Shown piece after piece: positions 53,601-60,978 of a stretch of DNA of 64,000 bases. The notes below the pieces were generated by a model that saw only the letters and a program-made list of their open reading frames with translations, was not told where the DNA came from and did no database searches. Position numbers and translations under genes: made by a program. Location of the stretch: contig NZ_PVTE01000007.1 of the NCBI RefSeq assembly GCF_003002825.1, positions 248,001-312,000 of the forward strand, written 5' to 3'. How positions within the stretch are numbered: position 1 is the first letter of the stretch; every line of letters begins with the position of its first letter. This DNA is from Spirosoma oryzae (GTDB lineage Bacteria > Bacteroidota > Bacteroidia > Cytophagales > Spirosomataceae).

Positions 53601-54139
53601 ACGGTGCCGGTATTGGTGCCTTTCAGCACGATGCTGACGCCCGGAATACCCTGCCCGTCCTCGCCCGTCACGCGGCCTCGTACCGTCACGGCAACCGCCT
53701 GCCCGAAATTAGTCCCCAGCGACTCGATGCTGGCATGCGTCGGGTTGGTAGTCGTGGCTGATCCGTCGTTACCTGACCGGTTGGCGGGCTTTACGATGAA
53801 CACATCTTTTTTGACCTGCTTGACCGTCAGATTCTGCGGGATGAGCAGGCGATTCAAGGCGGTTTTCAGATCGGCTGCCTGCATCCAGTCGTCCGACGGT
53901 GCAGGTCGGTTATCGAGCGTAGTGGCGGCATAGCCAATCGTCACACCGTAGCGTCGTTCCAGTTCGGCGAGGGCCTCGCGGGTCGACCGAACGGCTTTGG
54001 ATCGGTGAACGACCTGACTCTGCCGGGTCGTCGCCAGCAGTTGTGGTACGGCAGGTTGCGCGTTTAGCAACTGACAACCCAGCAGGGTCAGCAGCAGGCC
54101 GGTCGCAACGGGGCGGTAAATGGGTAAATCGTTTGGCAT
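50681..54139 (-). CDS. SusC/RagA TonB-dependent transporter with STN domain
   Basis: Outer-membrane TonB-dependent glycan importer of 1152 residues. After the signal peptide there is an STN (secretin/TonB N-terminal) domain (about 50-118, STREALAELERRYGVTIGYA), the part that signals to a FecR anti-sigma protein. Then a carboxypeptidase-regulatory-like domain (about 150-240, VRGRVTGEDGQGIPGVSIVLKG), the SusC plug signature (VVVGYGTQEKKDVTGAIS, GGAPGNAGSIRIRGLGTVNNADPLIVIDG, ASAIYGTRAANGVVLITTKRG) and a 22-strand barrel ending in TFTLGATLAF. The STN domain and the linked fecR/sigma genes point to transport-coupled induction. Confidence 0.97.
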   Translation of the reverse strand: MPNDLPIYRPVATGLLLTLLGCQLLNAQPAVPQLLATTRQSQVVHRSKAVRSTREALAELERRYGVTIGYAATTLDNRPAPSDDWMQAADLKTALNRLLIPQNLTVKQVKKDVFIVKPANRSGNDGSATTTNPTHASIESLGTNFGQAVAVTVRGRVTGEDGQGIPGVSIVLKGTNTGTVTNTDGDYSLTVPDANGTLVFSFIGYTTQEVPVNNRASINVTLKNDIQQLGEVVVVGYGTQEKKDVTGAISAVKGADIQNLPSGGAQQALQGRAAGVNVVRNGGAPGNAGSIRIRGLGTVNNADPLIVIDGVPAGSMNDVNPNDIESIDVLKDASASAIYGTRAANGVVLITTKRGRFDDKLRFTVNGYTGVSNRIKTLPVLDAPTLAGIKREAYTNDGLTVPSIWQDAQYQTQQTNWQDQILRQGTTQNLDVALRGGGKYSSFAISGGYYNETGIIGNSYYKRYTFRINSDHKITERLKIGQNLQFTNTHDNAPNTLSAQDGLLWSAIRFHPGLPVMNADGTYSTTQGKGAFGDINNPQYTIDTQDKDNARNRLLGSVTGEFEIAKGLKARANLALDATFTNTREFAVKITDQYRTNQYNQLTLTNDKYWAFLQEYFLSYDKSFGQHTVGLVGGYTSQTFNDLYSGTRGREFASEDPDLRYMRYAGSIVAIGNGQDGGRSYDALQSVFGRGTYAYKDRYLLTATFRADGSSKFAPGNKWGYFPAFSLGWRISDEPFFKNALSTVSNLKLTGGWGQLGNQNINSLQYLALINSNYRYSFGDQNTSGSAQGRLANANIGWETAEMSNFGLDAGFLQNSLQASVNYFIKDTKNMLLSPPSLGTLGRASIPDQNVGQLRNQGLELELSYQHKVGDLTLSVSGNATFIKNRITKLLTPGSFLGSQTYGRTDQEITRSYEGYAYGTFYGWRTNGLYQTQGEIDADPALAKDPRRAQGLIHPGDVRFQDLNGDGVIDNNDRTILGSPQPKVTYGLNTGLTYKGFDLTLFFLGQGGVDIYNADRMQGLDASYSFNLYADETNRWTGPNTSNSIPRVSITNSNRNFRTSDLFIERGDFLRLKNLTLGYTLPKPLMNRLGLSQARVYVTGQNVLTFTKYSGLNPELGFADGDRSQGQYAQQNVDYAQYPQARTFTLGATLAF

Positions 54140-54159
54140 ATAACGGAGGATTATTCAGG

Positions 54160-54192
54160 TTTTCAGTTCTCGGTTTACGGTTTACGGTGGTT
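54160..54192. repeat. Single arm of the GGTTTACGGTTTAC repeat family
   Basis: Contains TCGGTTTACGGTTTACGG without a mirror arm nearby; directly next to a GTAG element. Confidence 0.55.
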
Positions 54193-54202
54193 GGTGTATG
54201 TG

Positions 54203-54305
54203 TGTAGCCTGGACCTCCAGGTCCGGGTGGACGCGAAGCGGCCTGTTAGCATCCACCGTAAACAGTTGGCCTGACGGCCACCCGGACGTGGACGTCCAGG
54301 CTACA
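54203..54305. repeat. REPIN-like GTAG element, copy 6
   Basis: GTAGCCTGGACCTCCAGGTCC (hairpin GGACCT/AGGTCC), a conserved core, inner hairpin GGCC-TGAC-GGCC, and mirror end GGACGTGGACGTCCAGGCTAC (hairpin GGACGT/ACGTCC). The core is the reverse complement of that in the copies at 40480 and 43874. Confidence 0.85.
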
Positions 54306-54330
54306 CACTAGCGCCAGGCGACACCATCGG

Positions 54331-55350
54331 CTACAGTTTTGGGCTGATACGGATGTGGTTGGGGGTTACGGTGGATACGGTAAGGTCGTTGGCTTCAGCG
54401 ATGGCGGCCAGTAGTATGGCGGGGTCGCGGGTGGGCAAATGAATGGTCATCCGGCGATTACGCAACGTAGAATCAGCGAACTCGATTCGGTAGCCGAGGT
54501 CCTGCGTCAGCAGATCGGCCATATCACCCAGTGTCGTATTGTCGAAAATAAACTGCCGCGTCGTCCAGGCGCTGTACACGGCCGGCTCGACCCGCCGACG
54601 GACAATAGCCTGCCTGGTGTTCGCGGGAATGTCAACCAGTTCGCCCGGTACCATGTTGATGGGCTTCGGCTGACCAGCCATGTGCAGACGAACCCGACCG
54701 CTGTTGAGCACGACGCGTGTTTGCCGTTCCTGCTCATCGACAGTAAAAACCGTCCCCAGCACTTCGACCCGGAGTTGATCGGGGGTTTGTACGATAAACC
54801 GCTGCTTGTTCGACTGATGGGTAACCGAAAACTGCGCCTTTCCCACCAGCCATACCGTCCGGTCTTCGTCGGCCGACCAATGCCGGGGGAACCGCACCGA
54901 CGCGCCGGTATTCAGCACGACCGTCGAGCCGTCGGGCAGCGTTACCGTTCGGGGTTCGTCGGCACCCGCGTACTCGACCACCGGCTGCGTTTGCCAGTAC
55001 CAGACCGTTCCCACCAGCAACAGTACTGCACTGACTACCGTTGCCAGTGCGCCAGTACGCCGGCGACGGGTGGGGGCTGGACGGTGCTGACGAACGGGGT
55101 AGACAGGGCTGTTTTTCTGCGCCTGAACAGCCGCCCAGACCGTAGCCTGCGCGTCGGCCGGTGGGTTGATGGGCGAAAGCTGCCACATCGTCACCAACTG
55201 CCGGGCAAGGTTCAGTTCTGCTGATCGGTCGGGGTGTTGGACCAGCCACCGTTCCCAGACAGCCGTGTTGGTCGGGGTCGGGTGTTGTACCCACTCGATA
55301 AACGCGGGGTCGGCGGCAAGTGCTTCCGCTGAAGAATACTCGTTTTTCAT
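54331..55350 (-). CDS. FecR-family anti-sigma factor
   Basis: Inner-membrane anti-sigma protein, 339 residues from the ATG at 55350. The upstream open frame is in a repeat-rich region and was left out. Cytoplasmic N-terminus of about 120 residues with a sigma-binding FecR N-domain (DPAFIEWVQHP, NLARQLVTMW), one transmembrane helix (TGALATVVSAVLLLVGTVWYW), then the periplasmic FecR domain (TVTLPDGSTVVLNTGASVRFPRHW, VWLVGKAQFSVTH, LRVEVLGTVFTV) and the C-terminal STN-like domain (FDNTTLGDMADLLTQDLGYRIEF). Relays the SusC signal to the sigma factor. Confidence 0.95.
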   Translation of the reverse strand: MKNEYSSAEALAADPAFIEWVQHPTPTNTAVWERWLVQHPDRSAELNLARQLVTMWQLSPINPPADAQATVWAAVQAQKNSPVYPVRQHRPAPTRRRRTGALATVVSAVLLLVGTVWYWQTQPVVEYAGADEPRTVTLPDGSTVVLNTGASVRFPRHWSADEDRTVWLVGKAQFSVTHQSNKQRFIVQTPDQLRVEVLGTVFTVDEQERQTRVVLNSGRVRLHMAGQPKPINMVPGELVDIPANTRQAIVRRRVEPAVYSAWTTRQFIFDNTTLGDMADLLTQDLGYRIEFADSTLRNRRMTIHLPTRDPAILLAAIAEANDLTVSTVTPNHIRISPKL

Positions 55351-55466
55351 GCCTAACGCCCACCCGCTGATACCTGACTGTAGCAAGATTGGGTCGGTTC
55401 GGAAAAGCAATGGCGATTGTTTGGCGTTTTTACCGGGTTGGGGTGAAAAAATTTTGATACTTTTTC

Positions 55467-55627
55467 TAAACACAGAGGAAACAGAGGTTTTCACGGAGCA
55501 CGCAGAGACAAATAAGCTAGTTTCAGCCCGGTCGTCGCGGGTGCATTGTACAGGCGGGCCGAACTTGATCTAATCGGTGCCTTTTCTCCGTTTACTCTGT
55601 GCCTTCCCTCTGTTATCTCCGTGTTTA
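55467..55627. repeat. Intergenic inverted repeat (AAACACAGAGG family)
   Basis: Left arm AAACACAGAGGAAACAGAGG and related words; right arm ACTCTGTGCC, CCTCTGTTATCTCCGTGTTT. It fills most of the gap between the sigma and anti-sigma genes and its right edge forms the sigma gene's TAA stop. Confidence 0.7.
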
Positions 55628-56203
55628 AACCATCAGTCCCATCAGTGTTAATAACCAGAAACCCGGCTGACTCAGCAGTTTACGAAGTCGTTCGAGCGCT
55701 TCATAGACGAGGTTGTATACCGTACGAACCTGCACCGCCATCATATCCGCAATTTCGGGATACGACAGTCCGTCGATATACAGGAGCGTAATGGCTTCTT
55801 TCTGGCGGTGGCTAAGCTGATTGATGGCCTGCCGGAGCTGGGCCTGTTGCTGCTGCTGCACTTCCAGCGTGATAAAATCAAATTCCGGTGAAAACCCCAG
55901 CGAGTTGTCAGCATCAGTACCCATCAATGCGGGCGTCTGTTGCCGGATGGCCCGGTATACTTGCCGACGCATAGCTTTCAACAGGTAAAACTTGATTGAG
56001 TCGGTGGGGGAGAGCGTTCGATGTGCCCGCCAAAGCTCGACAAACAGCGTCTGTATCGTATCTTTCACCAGCTCATCGTCGCTGGCAATGTGGTAGCCAT
56101 ACCGGTACAGCGTGGCGAAATAGGTGTTGTAAATGGCCGTAAAAGCCTGTTCATCACCGGATCGAAAACGTTGCCATAGTTCGTCTTCAGCGGTAACAGT
56201 CAT
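55625..56203 (-). CDS. ECF-type RNA polymerase sigma factor
   Basis: Extracytoplasmic-function sigma factor of 192 residues. Region 2: FRSGDEQAFTAIYNTYFATLYRYGYHIASDDELVKDTIQTLFVELWR; region 4: INQLSHRQKEAITLLYIDGLSYPEIADMMAVQVRTVYNLVYEALERLRK. A short hydrophobic tail (FWLLTLMGLMV) follows region 4. First gene of the minus-strand locus; released by the FecR protein it would transcribe susCD and the downstream hydrolases. 274 bases with a palindrome separate it from fecR. Confidence 0.96.
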   Translation of the reverse strand: MTVTAEDELWQRFRSGDEQAFTAIYNTYFATLYRYGYHIASDDELVKDTIQTLFVELWRAHRTLSPTDSIKFYLLKAMRRQVYRAIRQQTPALMGTDADNSLGFSPEFDFITLEVQQQQQAQLRQAINQLSHRQKEAITLLYIDGLSYPEIADMMAVQVRTVYNLVYEALERLRKLLSQPGFWLLTLMGLMV

Positions 56204-56389
56204 ATTCAGCGGGGCGGGTACGGGCGGGAGTAACTATTTTGTTGGTGAAAGTACAACCTGAGCAGGAAATATCAGGATAGTCCATCGGTTAATTGGCCGT
56301 CTTTCGGGATTGCTGCACAGAACGGTGGTACGATGCACCGACAGCGGTAACTTGCAGTCAATTGGTGGCCATCGCGCCAATAATCAACT

Positions 56390-57169
56390 ATGCAGCTTAT
56401 TTCGTACAACATCAATGGCATCCGGGCGGCACTCCGTAACGGGCTGGCCGATTGGCTTTCTCAGCATAACTTCGATATTCTTTGTTTTCAGGAGGTGAAA
56501 GCGACGCACGACGTTGTCGACCTGACGCCCTTCGAGCAACTGGGCTATCAGTACCACTGGCACGCAGCCGAAAAGAAAGGGTATTCCGGCGTCGCTACGT
56601 TTTCGCGCATCGCCCCGACCAACGTCGTGATGGGCTGCGGTCTGTCGGTCTACGACTGCGAAGGGCGTATCCTGCGCACCGATTTTGATGATCTGACGGT
56701 CCTGAACTGCTATTTCCCGTCCGGTACGACGGGGGAGGTGCGTCAAGGTGTCAAGATGGAATTTCTGCGGGATTTTTACGACTACGTGCAGGAACTCCGT
56801 CGGACGCGACCCAACCTGATTGTAGTGGGCGACTACAACATTGCCCATACTGCGATTGACATTCACGACCCCGTCCGTAACAAGAACGTAACCGGCTTTC
56901 TACCCGACGAGCGGGCCTGGATGGACCGCTGGTTTGCGGCCGACATGATCGATGCGTTCCGCCATAAACACCCTGCCGACGTGGCCTACAGCTGGTGGAG
57001 CTACCGGGCCGGTGCGCGCAGTAGTAACAAAGGCTGGCGTATCGACTATGCGTCGGTCAGCGAACCCCTCCGCCACCGTATTCAGGACTGCACCATGCTC
57101 CCCGACGCCGTCCACGCCGACCACTGCCCCGTTTGGCTGTCCTTAAAGAGCGAAAGAGTGAATGAGTGA
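56390..57169 (+). CDS. xth: Exodeoxyribonuclease III
   Basis: Apurinic/apyrimidinic endonuclease and 3'-5' exonuclease of 259 residues. Family motifs: ISYNINGIRAAL, CFQEVKA (catalytic Glu), GYSGVATFS, NCYFPSGTTGEVRQGVKMEF, VVGDYNIAHTAIDI (catalytic Asp-Asn), FRHKHPADVAYSWWSYRAGARSSNKGWRIDYASVS and ADHCPVWLSL (catalytic Asp-His). Complete. The last residues (SERVNE) and the TGA stop are encoded in the arm of a 33-bp perfect palindrome. Confidence 0.96.
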   Translation: MQLISYNINGIRAALRNGLADWLSQHNFDILCFQEVKATHDVVDLTPFEQLGYQYHWHAAEKKGYSGVATFSRIAPTNVVMGCGLSVYDCEGRILRTDFDDLTVLNCYFPSGTTGEVRQGVKMEFLRDFYDYVQELRRTRPNLIVVGDYNIAHTAIDIHDPVRNKNVTGFLPDERAWMDRWFAADMIDAFRHKHPADVAYSWWSYRAGARSSNKGWRIDYASVSEPLRHRIQDCTMLPDAVHADHCPVWLSLKSERVNE

Positions 57170-57223
57170 AAGAGCGAATCTTCTACACCATCGCTCTTTC
57201 ACTCATTCACTCTTTCGCTCTTT
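57145..57223. repeat. 33-bp perfect inverted repeat between xth and rluE-like genes
   Basis: Arms 57145-57177 and 57191-57223 are fully complementary, with a 13-base loop; composed of GAGCGAAAGAGTGAATGAGTG words. The left arm contains the xth stop codon and the right arm ends 5 bases before the next ATG, where it could sequester the translation start. Confidence 0.93.
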
Positions 57224-57228
57224 GACTC

Positions 57229-57810
57229 ATGTACTACCTTATTTACAAACCGTATCTGATGATGTCGCAGTTTAGCCGGGAGGGCGACAAGACGACACTG
57301 GCTGATCTTGATTTTCGGTTTCCGTCGGATGTATATCCGGTTGGGCGACTCGATGCCGATAGTGAAGGGTTGCTGTTGCTGACCAGCGATAAGCAGCTGA
57401 ATCACCGGCTGCTGAATCCTAAATTTCAGCACGATCGGACCTACTACGTACAGGTCGATGGGGCACTGACGACCGACGCCTGTGCGCAACTGTCGGCGGG
57501 GGTGACGATCTCGGTCGATGGTAAGCCCTACCATACCCGCCCCGCCGATGCGCGGCCGCTGGCCGAGCCCGCCCTGCCCGAGCGCGTACCGCCCATTCGG
57601 TACCGGGCCGCTATCCCGACCTCCTGGCTGTCGATCCGGTTGCACGAAGGCAAAAACCGGCAGGTGCGCCGGATGACGGCCGCTGTCGGATTCCCGACCT
57701 TACGGCTGGTACGCTGGGCTATCGAAGACCTGACCGCTGAAGGTATGCAGCCGGGCGATGTCCGTCAGCTCGACTGGCCGACTGTTCGTCAGGGGCTGCG
57801 ATTGCGGTAA
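57229..57810 (+). CDS. RNA pseudouridine synthase, RluE-like (RsuA/RluB/E/F family)
   Basis: Single-domain pseudouridine synthase of 193 residues without the N-terminal S4 domain. Motifs: YYLIYKPYLMMSQF, catalytic Asp in VYPVGRLDADSEGLLLLTSD, HDRTYYVQVDG and HEGKNRQVRRMTAAVGFPTLRLVRWAI. RluE modifies 23S rRNA in Escherichia coli; the missing S4 domain and length fit RluE best, but the target is inferred. Confidence 0.93.
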   Translation: MYYLIYKPYLMMSQFSREGDKTTLADLDFRFPSDVYPVGRLDADSEGLLLLTSDKQLNHRLLNPKFQHDRTYYVQVDGALTTDACAQLSAGVTISVDGKPYHTRPADARPLAEPALPERVPPIRYRAAIPTSWLSIRLHEGKNRQVRRMTAAVGFPTLRLVRWAIEDLTAEGMQPGDVRQLDWPTVRQGLRLR

Positions 57811-57829
57811 ATCCACCATCCGCGTAAGA

Positions 57830-57878
57830 CTTATGCCCAACTGTATTAACGAAAGTTGTTGATACAGGTGGGCATAAG
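57830..57878. terminator. Hairpin after the pseudouridine synthase gene
   Basis: Arms 57830-57846 and 57862-57878 pair at 16 of 17 positions, loop 15 bases; between two convergent genes. Confidence 0.7.
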
Positions 57879-57951
57879 CCTAAAGACAAAAGTGACTACA
57901 GACCAGGTGTTCAGCGTTCAGACCGAACAGGGCTGGGGCTGAAACGATCTG

Positions 57952-58341
57952 CTAATATTCGATCGATTTGATGATAATGCTGCTGCTGGGTGTCAGCGTC
58001 AGGTAGCGATTCAGGCCATCGTTGCCCGCTTCGCCTATCGTATGGCCCTTATACAGCAGTGTATACGAATCGGGACCAGGGCCGTCGACAACGACGTTTG
58101 TGTACGAATACGTAACCCGCGTTTTACCCGACATGCCTTTTACGAGTATGGCCACGTGCGTATCGTCGGTGGCGGTTACAGTGGCGGTTCCCGTTGGATT
58201 CATATCCAGCGACGTGGCTGTCGAGTACTCGGCGAATTGATATGAGCCGTTTATAGACGATGCCGTTCCGGGGCCGATGGCCGATGTTGAGCAGCCAGCC
58301 AGCAGGAGACCCGCTGCCAGGGGAGCGTAACGTAGAATCAT
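57952..58341 (-). CDS. Small lipoprotein of unknown function
   Basis: Protein of 129 residues from the ATG at 58341 (MILRYAPLAAGLLLAGC, a clean lipoprotein signal); the longer open frame upstream overlaps the next gene and was not used. The mature part is Thr/Ser/Gly-rich with strands (GSYQFAEY, GTATVTATDDTHVAILVKGM, RVTYSYTNVVVDGPG). No motif I recognise; it resembles small beta-sheet lipoproteins of Bacteroidota in layout only. Confidence 0.6.
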   Translation of the reverse strand: MILRYAPLAAGLLLAGCSTSAIGPGTASSINGSYQFAEYSTATSLDMNPTGTATVTATDDTHVAILVKGMSGKTRVTYSYTNVVVDGPGPDSYTLLYKGHTIGEAGNDGLNRYLTLTPSSSIIIKSIEY

Positions 58342-58403
58342 GAGTGGATCAGGTTGTGTGCCTGAAGGTAGCCAAAAGCAGAAAAAGTGCCAATCGACAC
58401 ATT

Positions 58404-59015
58404 TTACAGTTTCATTCGATCGGCGAGCGCAAAGACTTCCTTCAGGCATTTAGCGGTGAGATCCGCGTCTTCCAGCGCATTGTGAAAGCCGTCTTCACGG
58501 GCGAAGCCGAAGTGAGCGGCAATGGCGGTCAGGCTAAGCCGATCCGGTGTTTTCTGCCCGTTGGCTTTGAGCACGCGGAAAGTAAAATAGCCGAGCGTGT
58601 GCAGGTCGAGCAGGACGCGCGAAAAAGGCCACTTCAGCTTTTCGTAGCGGTACGCTTCTTTCAGAAAATTGATGTCGTTGATTACGCTTTGCCCGCAGAT
58701 AATCACGTCGCGGAGGTAGGGCGTCCGATCGAGCTGACCGGCAGGAACGCGAATACCAAGCTGCGTACAAATCCAGTTTTCCAGTTCGGGCAGTACGTCG
58801 TACATCATCGGCGCATCATCCAGATCGGCCAGTGACAGGTTGTGTATCTTCTCCGACGACGACGAAAACGCGTCTTCGTTCTCCGGATATACGTTCGTCA
58901 GGTAGCGTCCTTTCTCGGTCCACTGATCGTCGAACAGCACCGCGCCAATCTGAATAATTTCGTTGTAATCCGGCTCCGGGCCGGTCATCTCCAGGTCAAG
59001 TACAAGGTAAGGCAT
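58404..59015 (-). CDS. DEDDh 3'-5' exonuclease (oligoribonuclease/DnaQ-like)
   Basis: Exonuclease-fold protein of 203 residues. Exo I is YLVLDLEMTG (Asp-x-Glu), Exo II is the SVINDINFLKEAY region (Asp in NDI), Exo III is DGFHNALEDADLTAKCL (His and Asp). This DEDDh set is shared by oligoribonuclease, RNase T and the DnaQ epsilon subunit; EMTGPEPDYNEIIQIGAV is closest to oligoribonuclease-like proteins. Substrate, short RNA or DNA, is not decided. Confidence 0.88.
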   Translation of the reverse strand: MPYLVLDLEMTGPEPDYNEIIQIGAVLFDDQWTEKGRYLTNVYPENEDAFSSSSEKIHNLSLADLDDAPMMYDVLPELENWICTQLGIRVPAGQLDRTPYLRDVIICGQSVINDINFLKEAYRYEKLKWPFSRVLLDLHTLGYFTFRVLKANGQKTPDRLSLTAIAAHFGFAREDGFHNALEDADLTAKCLKEVFALADRMKL

Positions 59016-59018
59016 AGT

Positions 59019-59166
59019 CGTTCAGTTTTCGGTTTACAGTATTCAGTTCACGGTTTATTGGTCGCGGCATAACTGGTAAAACTAGATCCGCATACGGTCG
59101 TAGTCGGTATCCAACATGAATAACGATTTGTGAACCACCGTATACCGTAAACCGAATACCATAAAC
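59019..59166. repeat. Intergenic inverted repeat (GGTTTACGGTTTAC family)
   Basis: Left words TTCGGTTTACAGTATTCAG and TCACGGTTTATTGG face ACCGTATACCGTAAACCGAATACC on the right. Fills the gap between the exonuclease and ribF genes. Confidence 0.75.
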
Positions 59167-59167
59167 C

Positions 59168-60094
59168 TCATACCAACAGTTTTCTCGCTGCGGCTTCGTC
59201 CTGTTTGAGCTGACTGACCAGGGCCGACAGACCATCGAACTTCTGTTCAGGACGCAGGAACGCCCGAAATTGCAACGTCAGGTGTTCGCCGTAAATGTCT
59301 TTGTCGAAGTCGAAGATGTAGGTTTCGATCGTCTGATGCGTACCGGCTACCGTCGGGCGGAAGCCAATGTTCAGCATGCCACTGAATTTCTGGCCGGCAT
59401 ACAGCACATCGACCGCGTAGACACCGTTGGCTGGAATCAGCTTGACTGGGTCATCGACCTGTAGATTCGCCGTTGGAAAGCCGATCGTTCGGCCCAGTTG
59501 CCGCCCTTTCACAACGGTGCCGGACAGACTGTATGGGCGCCCCAGCAGCCGGTTGGCGATGTCGATCTGTCCAGCGTCGAGAGCGGCCCGAATGCGCGAT
59601 GAACTGACGCCCACCGCTTCGATATCCTGCCGGGGAATTTCTTCGACCCCAAACCCGTACTCGTTTTGATGCGCCTGAATGTAGTCGAAACCGCCTTCCC
59701 GGTCGCGGCCAAAGCGATGATCGTAGCCAATCACCAGCTTGCGCGTCCCAATCTTGTCGATCAGCACCTGCCGAATGTATTCCGCCGACGATAGTTCGGA
59801 AAAGGCGCGCGTAAACGGAATGACAACCAGATGATCGACGCCCGCCTGTTCGAGCAGGTCGATTTTCTCGTCCAGCGTCGTCAGGAGTTTCAGGTCCATG
59901 CTATCGTTCGACAGCACGGTTCGGGGATGGGGCCAGTAGGTAATCAGCACGGATTCGCCCCCGCTCGCCCGGGCAACTTCGGTCAGCCGGGCCAGAATTG
60001 TCTGATGGCCCCGGTGTACCCCGTCGAACGTGCCGCTTGTGACAACGGCGTTGGGGAGGGGGTGTAATTCGTCGAGACCGCGATGAATAAGCAT
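59168..60094 (-). CDS. ribF: Bifunctional riboflavin kinase/FAD synthetase
   Basis: Cytoplasmic enzyme of 308 residues making FMN from riboflavin and then FAD. The N-terminal FAD synthetase (nucleotidyltransferase) part has VTSGTFDGVHRGHQTIL, the His-containing ATP motif, YDHRFGRDREGG and SSSRIRAAL. The C-terminal flavokinase has GRTIGFPTANL, GVYAVDV and ETYIFDFDKDIYG. Follows truB in the same direction after 29 bases, as in many Bacteroidota. Confidence 0.96.
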   Translation of the reverse strand: MLIHRGLDELHPLPNAVVTSGTFDGVHRGHQTILARLTEVARASGGESVLITYWPHPRTVLSNDSMDLKLLTTLDEKIDLLEQAGVDHLVVIPFTRAFSELSSAEYIRQVLIDKIGTRKLVIGYDHRFGRDREGGFDYIQAHQNEYGFGVEEIPRQDIEAVGVSSSRIRAALDAGQIDIANRLLGRPYSLSGTVVKGRQLGRTIGFPTANLQVDDPVKLIPANGVYAVDVLYAGQKFSGMLNIGFRPTVAGTHQTIETYIFDFDKDIYGEHLTLQFRAFLRPEQKFDGLSALVSQLKQDEAAARKLLV

Positions 60095-60123
60095 AAACGT
60101 TGATGAGTCGGCAGGTACTAAGG

Positions 60124-60843
60124 TCAGGGCTGTTGGTCAGGCTGCGGCTGTTGGTCAGGCTGCGGCTGTCGGTCTGCCTGACACCGGGCTATGAACGTTT
60201 CGAGTGAATCCGCGTCGTCAATGCGAAAACTGCCGATACGGGTTCGGCGTAACGCACTCATGTAAGCCCCATTGTCCAGCAGCAGCCCAAGGTCGCGTAC
60301 CAGACTGCGAATATAAGTGCCTTTCGAACATACGATACGGAAATCGACTTCGGGGAACCGCGTGGTGTCTACCTCAAAAACCGACACCGTGACCTGTCGG
60401 CTTTTGATCTCCGTTGTTTCGCCCCGCCGGGCTTTTTCGTACAAGCGCTCCCCATTGACCCGAATAGCGGAATAGATGGGCGGCACTTGTGTAACCTCGC
60501 CCGTCAGTTGTCGGGCCGCGTCGCGAATGGCATCTGGCGTAATGCCGCTCGTGTCGTACTCGGCGTCGACGGCTGTTTCCAGGTCGATCGATGGCGTCGT
60601 TTTTCCCAGTACCAGCGTGCCGGTATATTCTTTTTCCTGCGCCTGATACTGATCGATCTGTTTGGTCATCTTGCCCGTGCAAAGAATCAGCAGGCCGGTT
60701 GCCAGCGGATCGAGCGTACCGGCATGCCCGATTTTCTTGAACTTACAGGCGTATTTCAGCTTGTTGGCTACGTCGAACGACGTCCATGTCAGCGGCTTAT
60801 CAATCAGAATGACTTGTCCGGGGTCAGGAGTAGGCTGTGTCAA
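60124..60843 (-). CDS. truB: tRNA pseudouridine(55) synthase
   Basis: Makes the pseudouridine of the tRNA T-loop; 239 residues. Catalytic Asp in [16 protein letters not shown]; other motifs [53 protein letters not shown]. It lacks a PUA domain, the common short form in Bacteroidota. The C-terminus is a low-complexity tail [14 protein letters not shown], coded by an 18-bp direct repeat at about 60129-60172, an apparent recent expansion. Confidence 0.96.
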   Translation of the reverse strand: MTQPTPDPGQVILIDKPLTWTSFDVANKLKYACKFKKIGHAGTLDPLATGLLILCTGKMTKQIDQYQAQEKEYTGTLVLGKTTPSIDLETAVDAEYDTSGITPDAIRDAARQLTGEVTQVPPIYSAIRVNGERLYEKARRGETTEIKSRQVTVSVFEVDTTRFPEVDFRIVCSKGTYIRSLVRDLGLLLDNGAYMSALRRTRIGSFRIDDADSLETFIARCQADRQPQPDQQPQPDQQP

Positions 60844-60847
60844 AAAG

Positions 60848-60973
60848 GTATTCAGTTTGCGGGTATACGGTAGTCAGTTTACGGTTTACAGTATTCGGTT
60901 TTCGGATTGCTCCGTTCAGATGGCACATGCTCCCAGCAAAAACCACCGTAAACCGAATACTGAACACTGTAAA
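60848..60973. repeat. Intergenic inverted repeat (GGTTTACGGTTTAC family)
   Basis: Left words AGTCAGTTTACGGTTTACAG and ATTCGGTTTTCGG face ACCGTAAACCGAATACTGAA on the right. Between truB and uppP. Confidence 0.78.
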
Positions 60974-60978
60974 GCCGG

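Noticed and set aside
38126-54305. Repeated palindromes as a CRISPR array
   Set aside because: Copies are kilobases apart, vary in length and orientation, have no regular spacers, and no cas genes are present.
55351-55494. Longer N-terminus for the FecR protein
   Set aside because: The extra 48 codons lie in a repeat-rich gap and lack the FecR N-domain pattern, which begins at the ATG at 55350.
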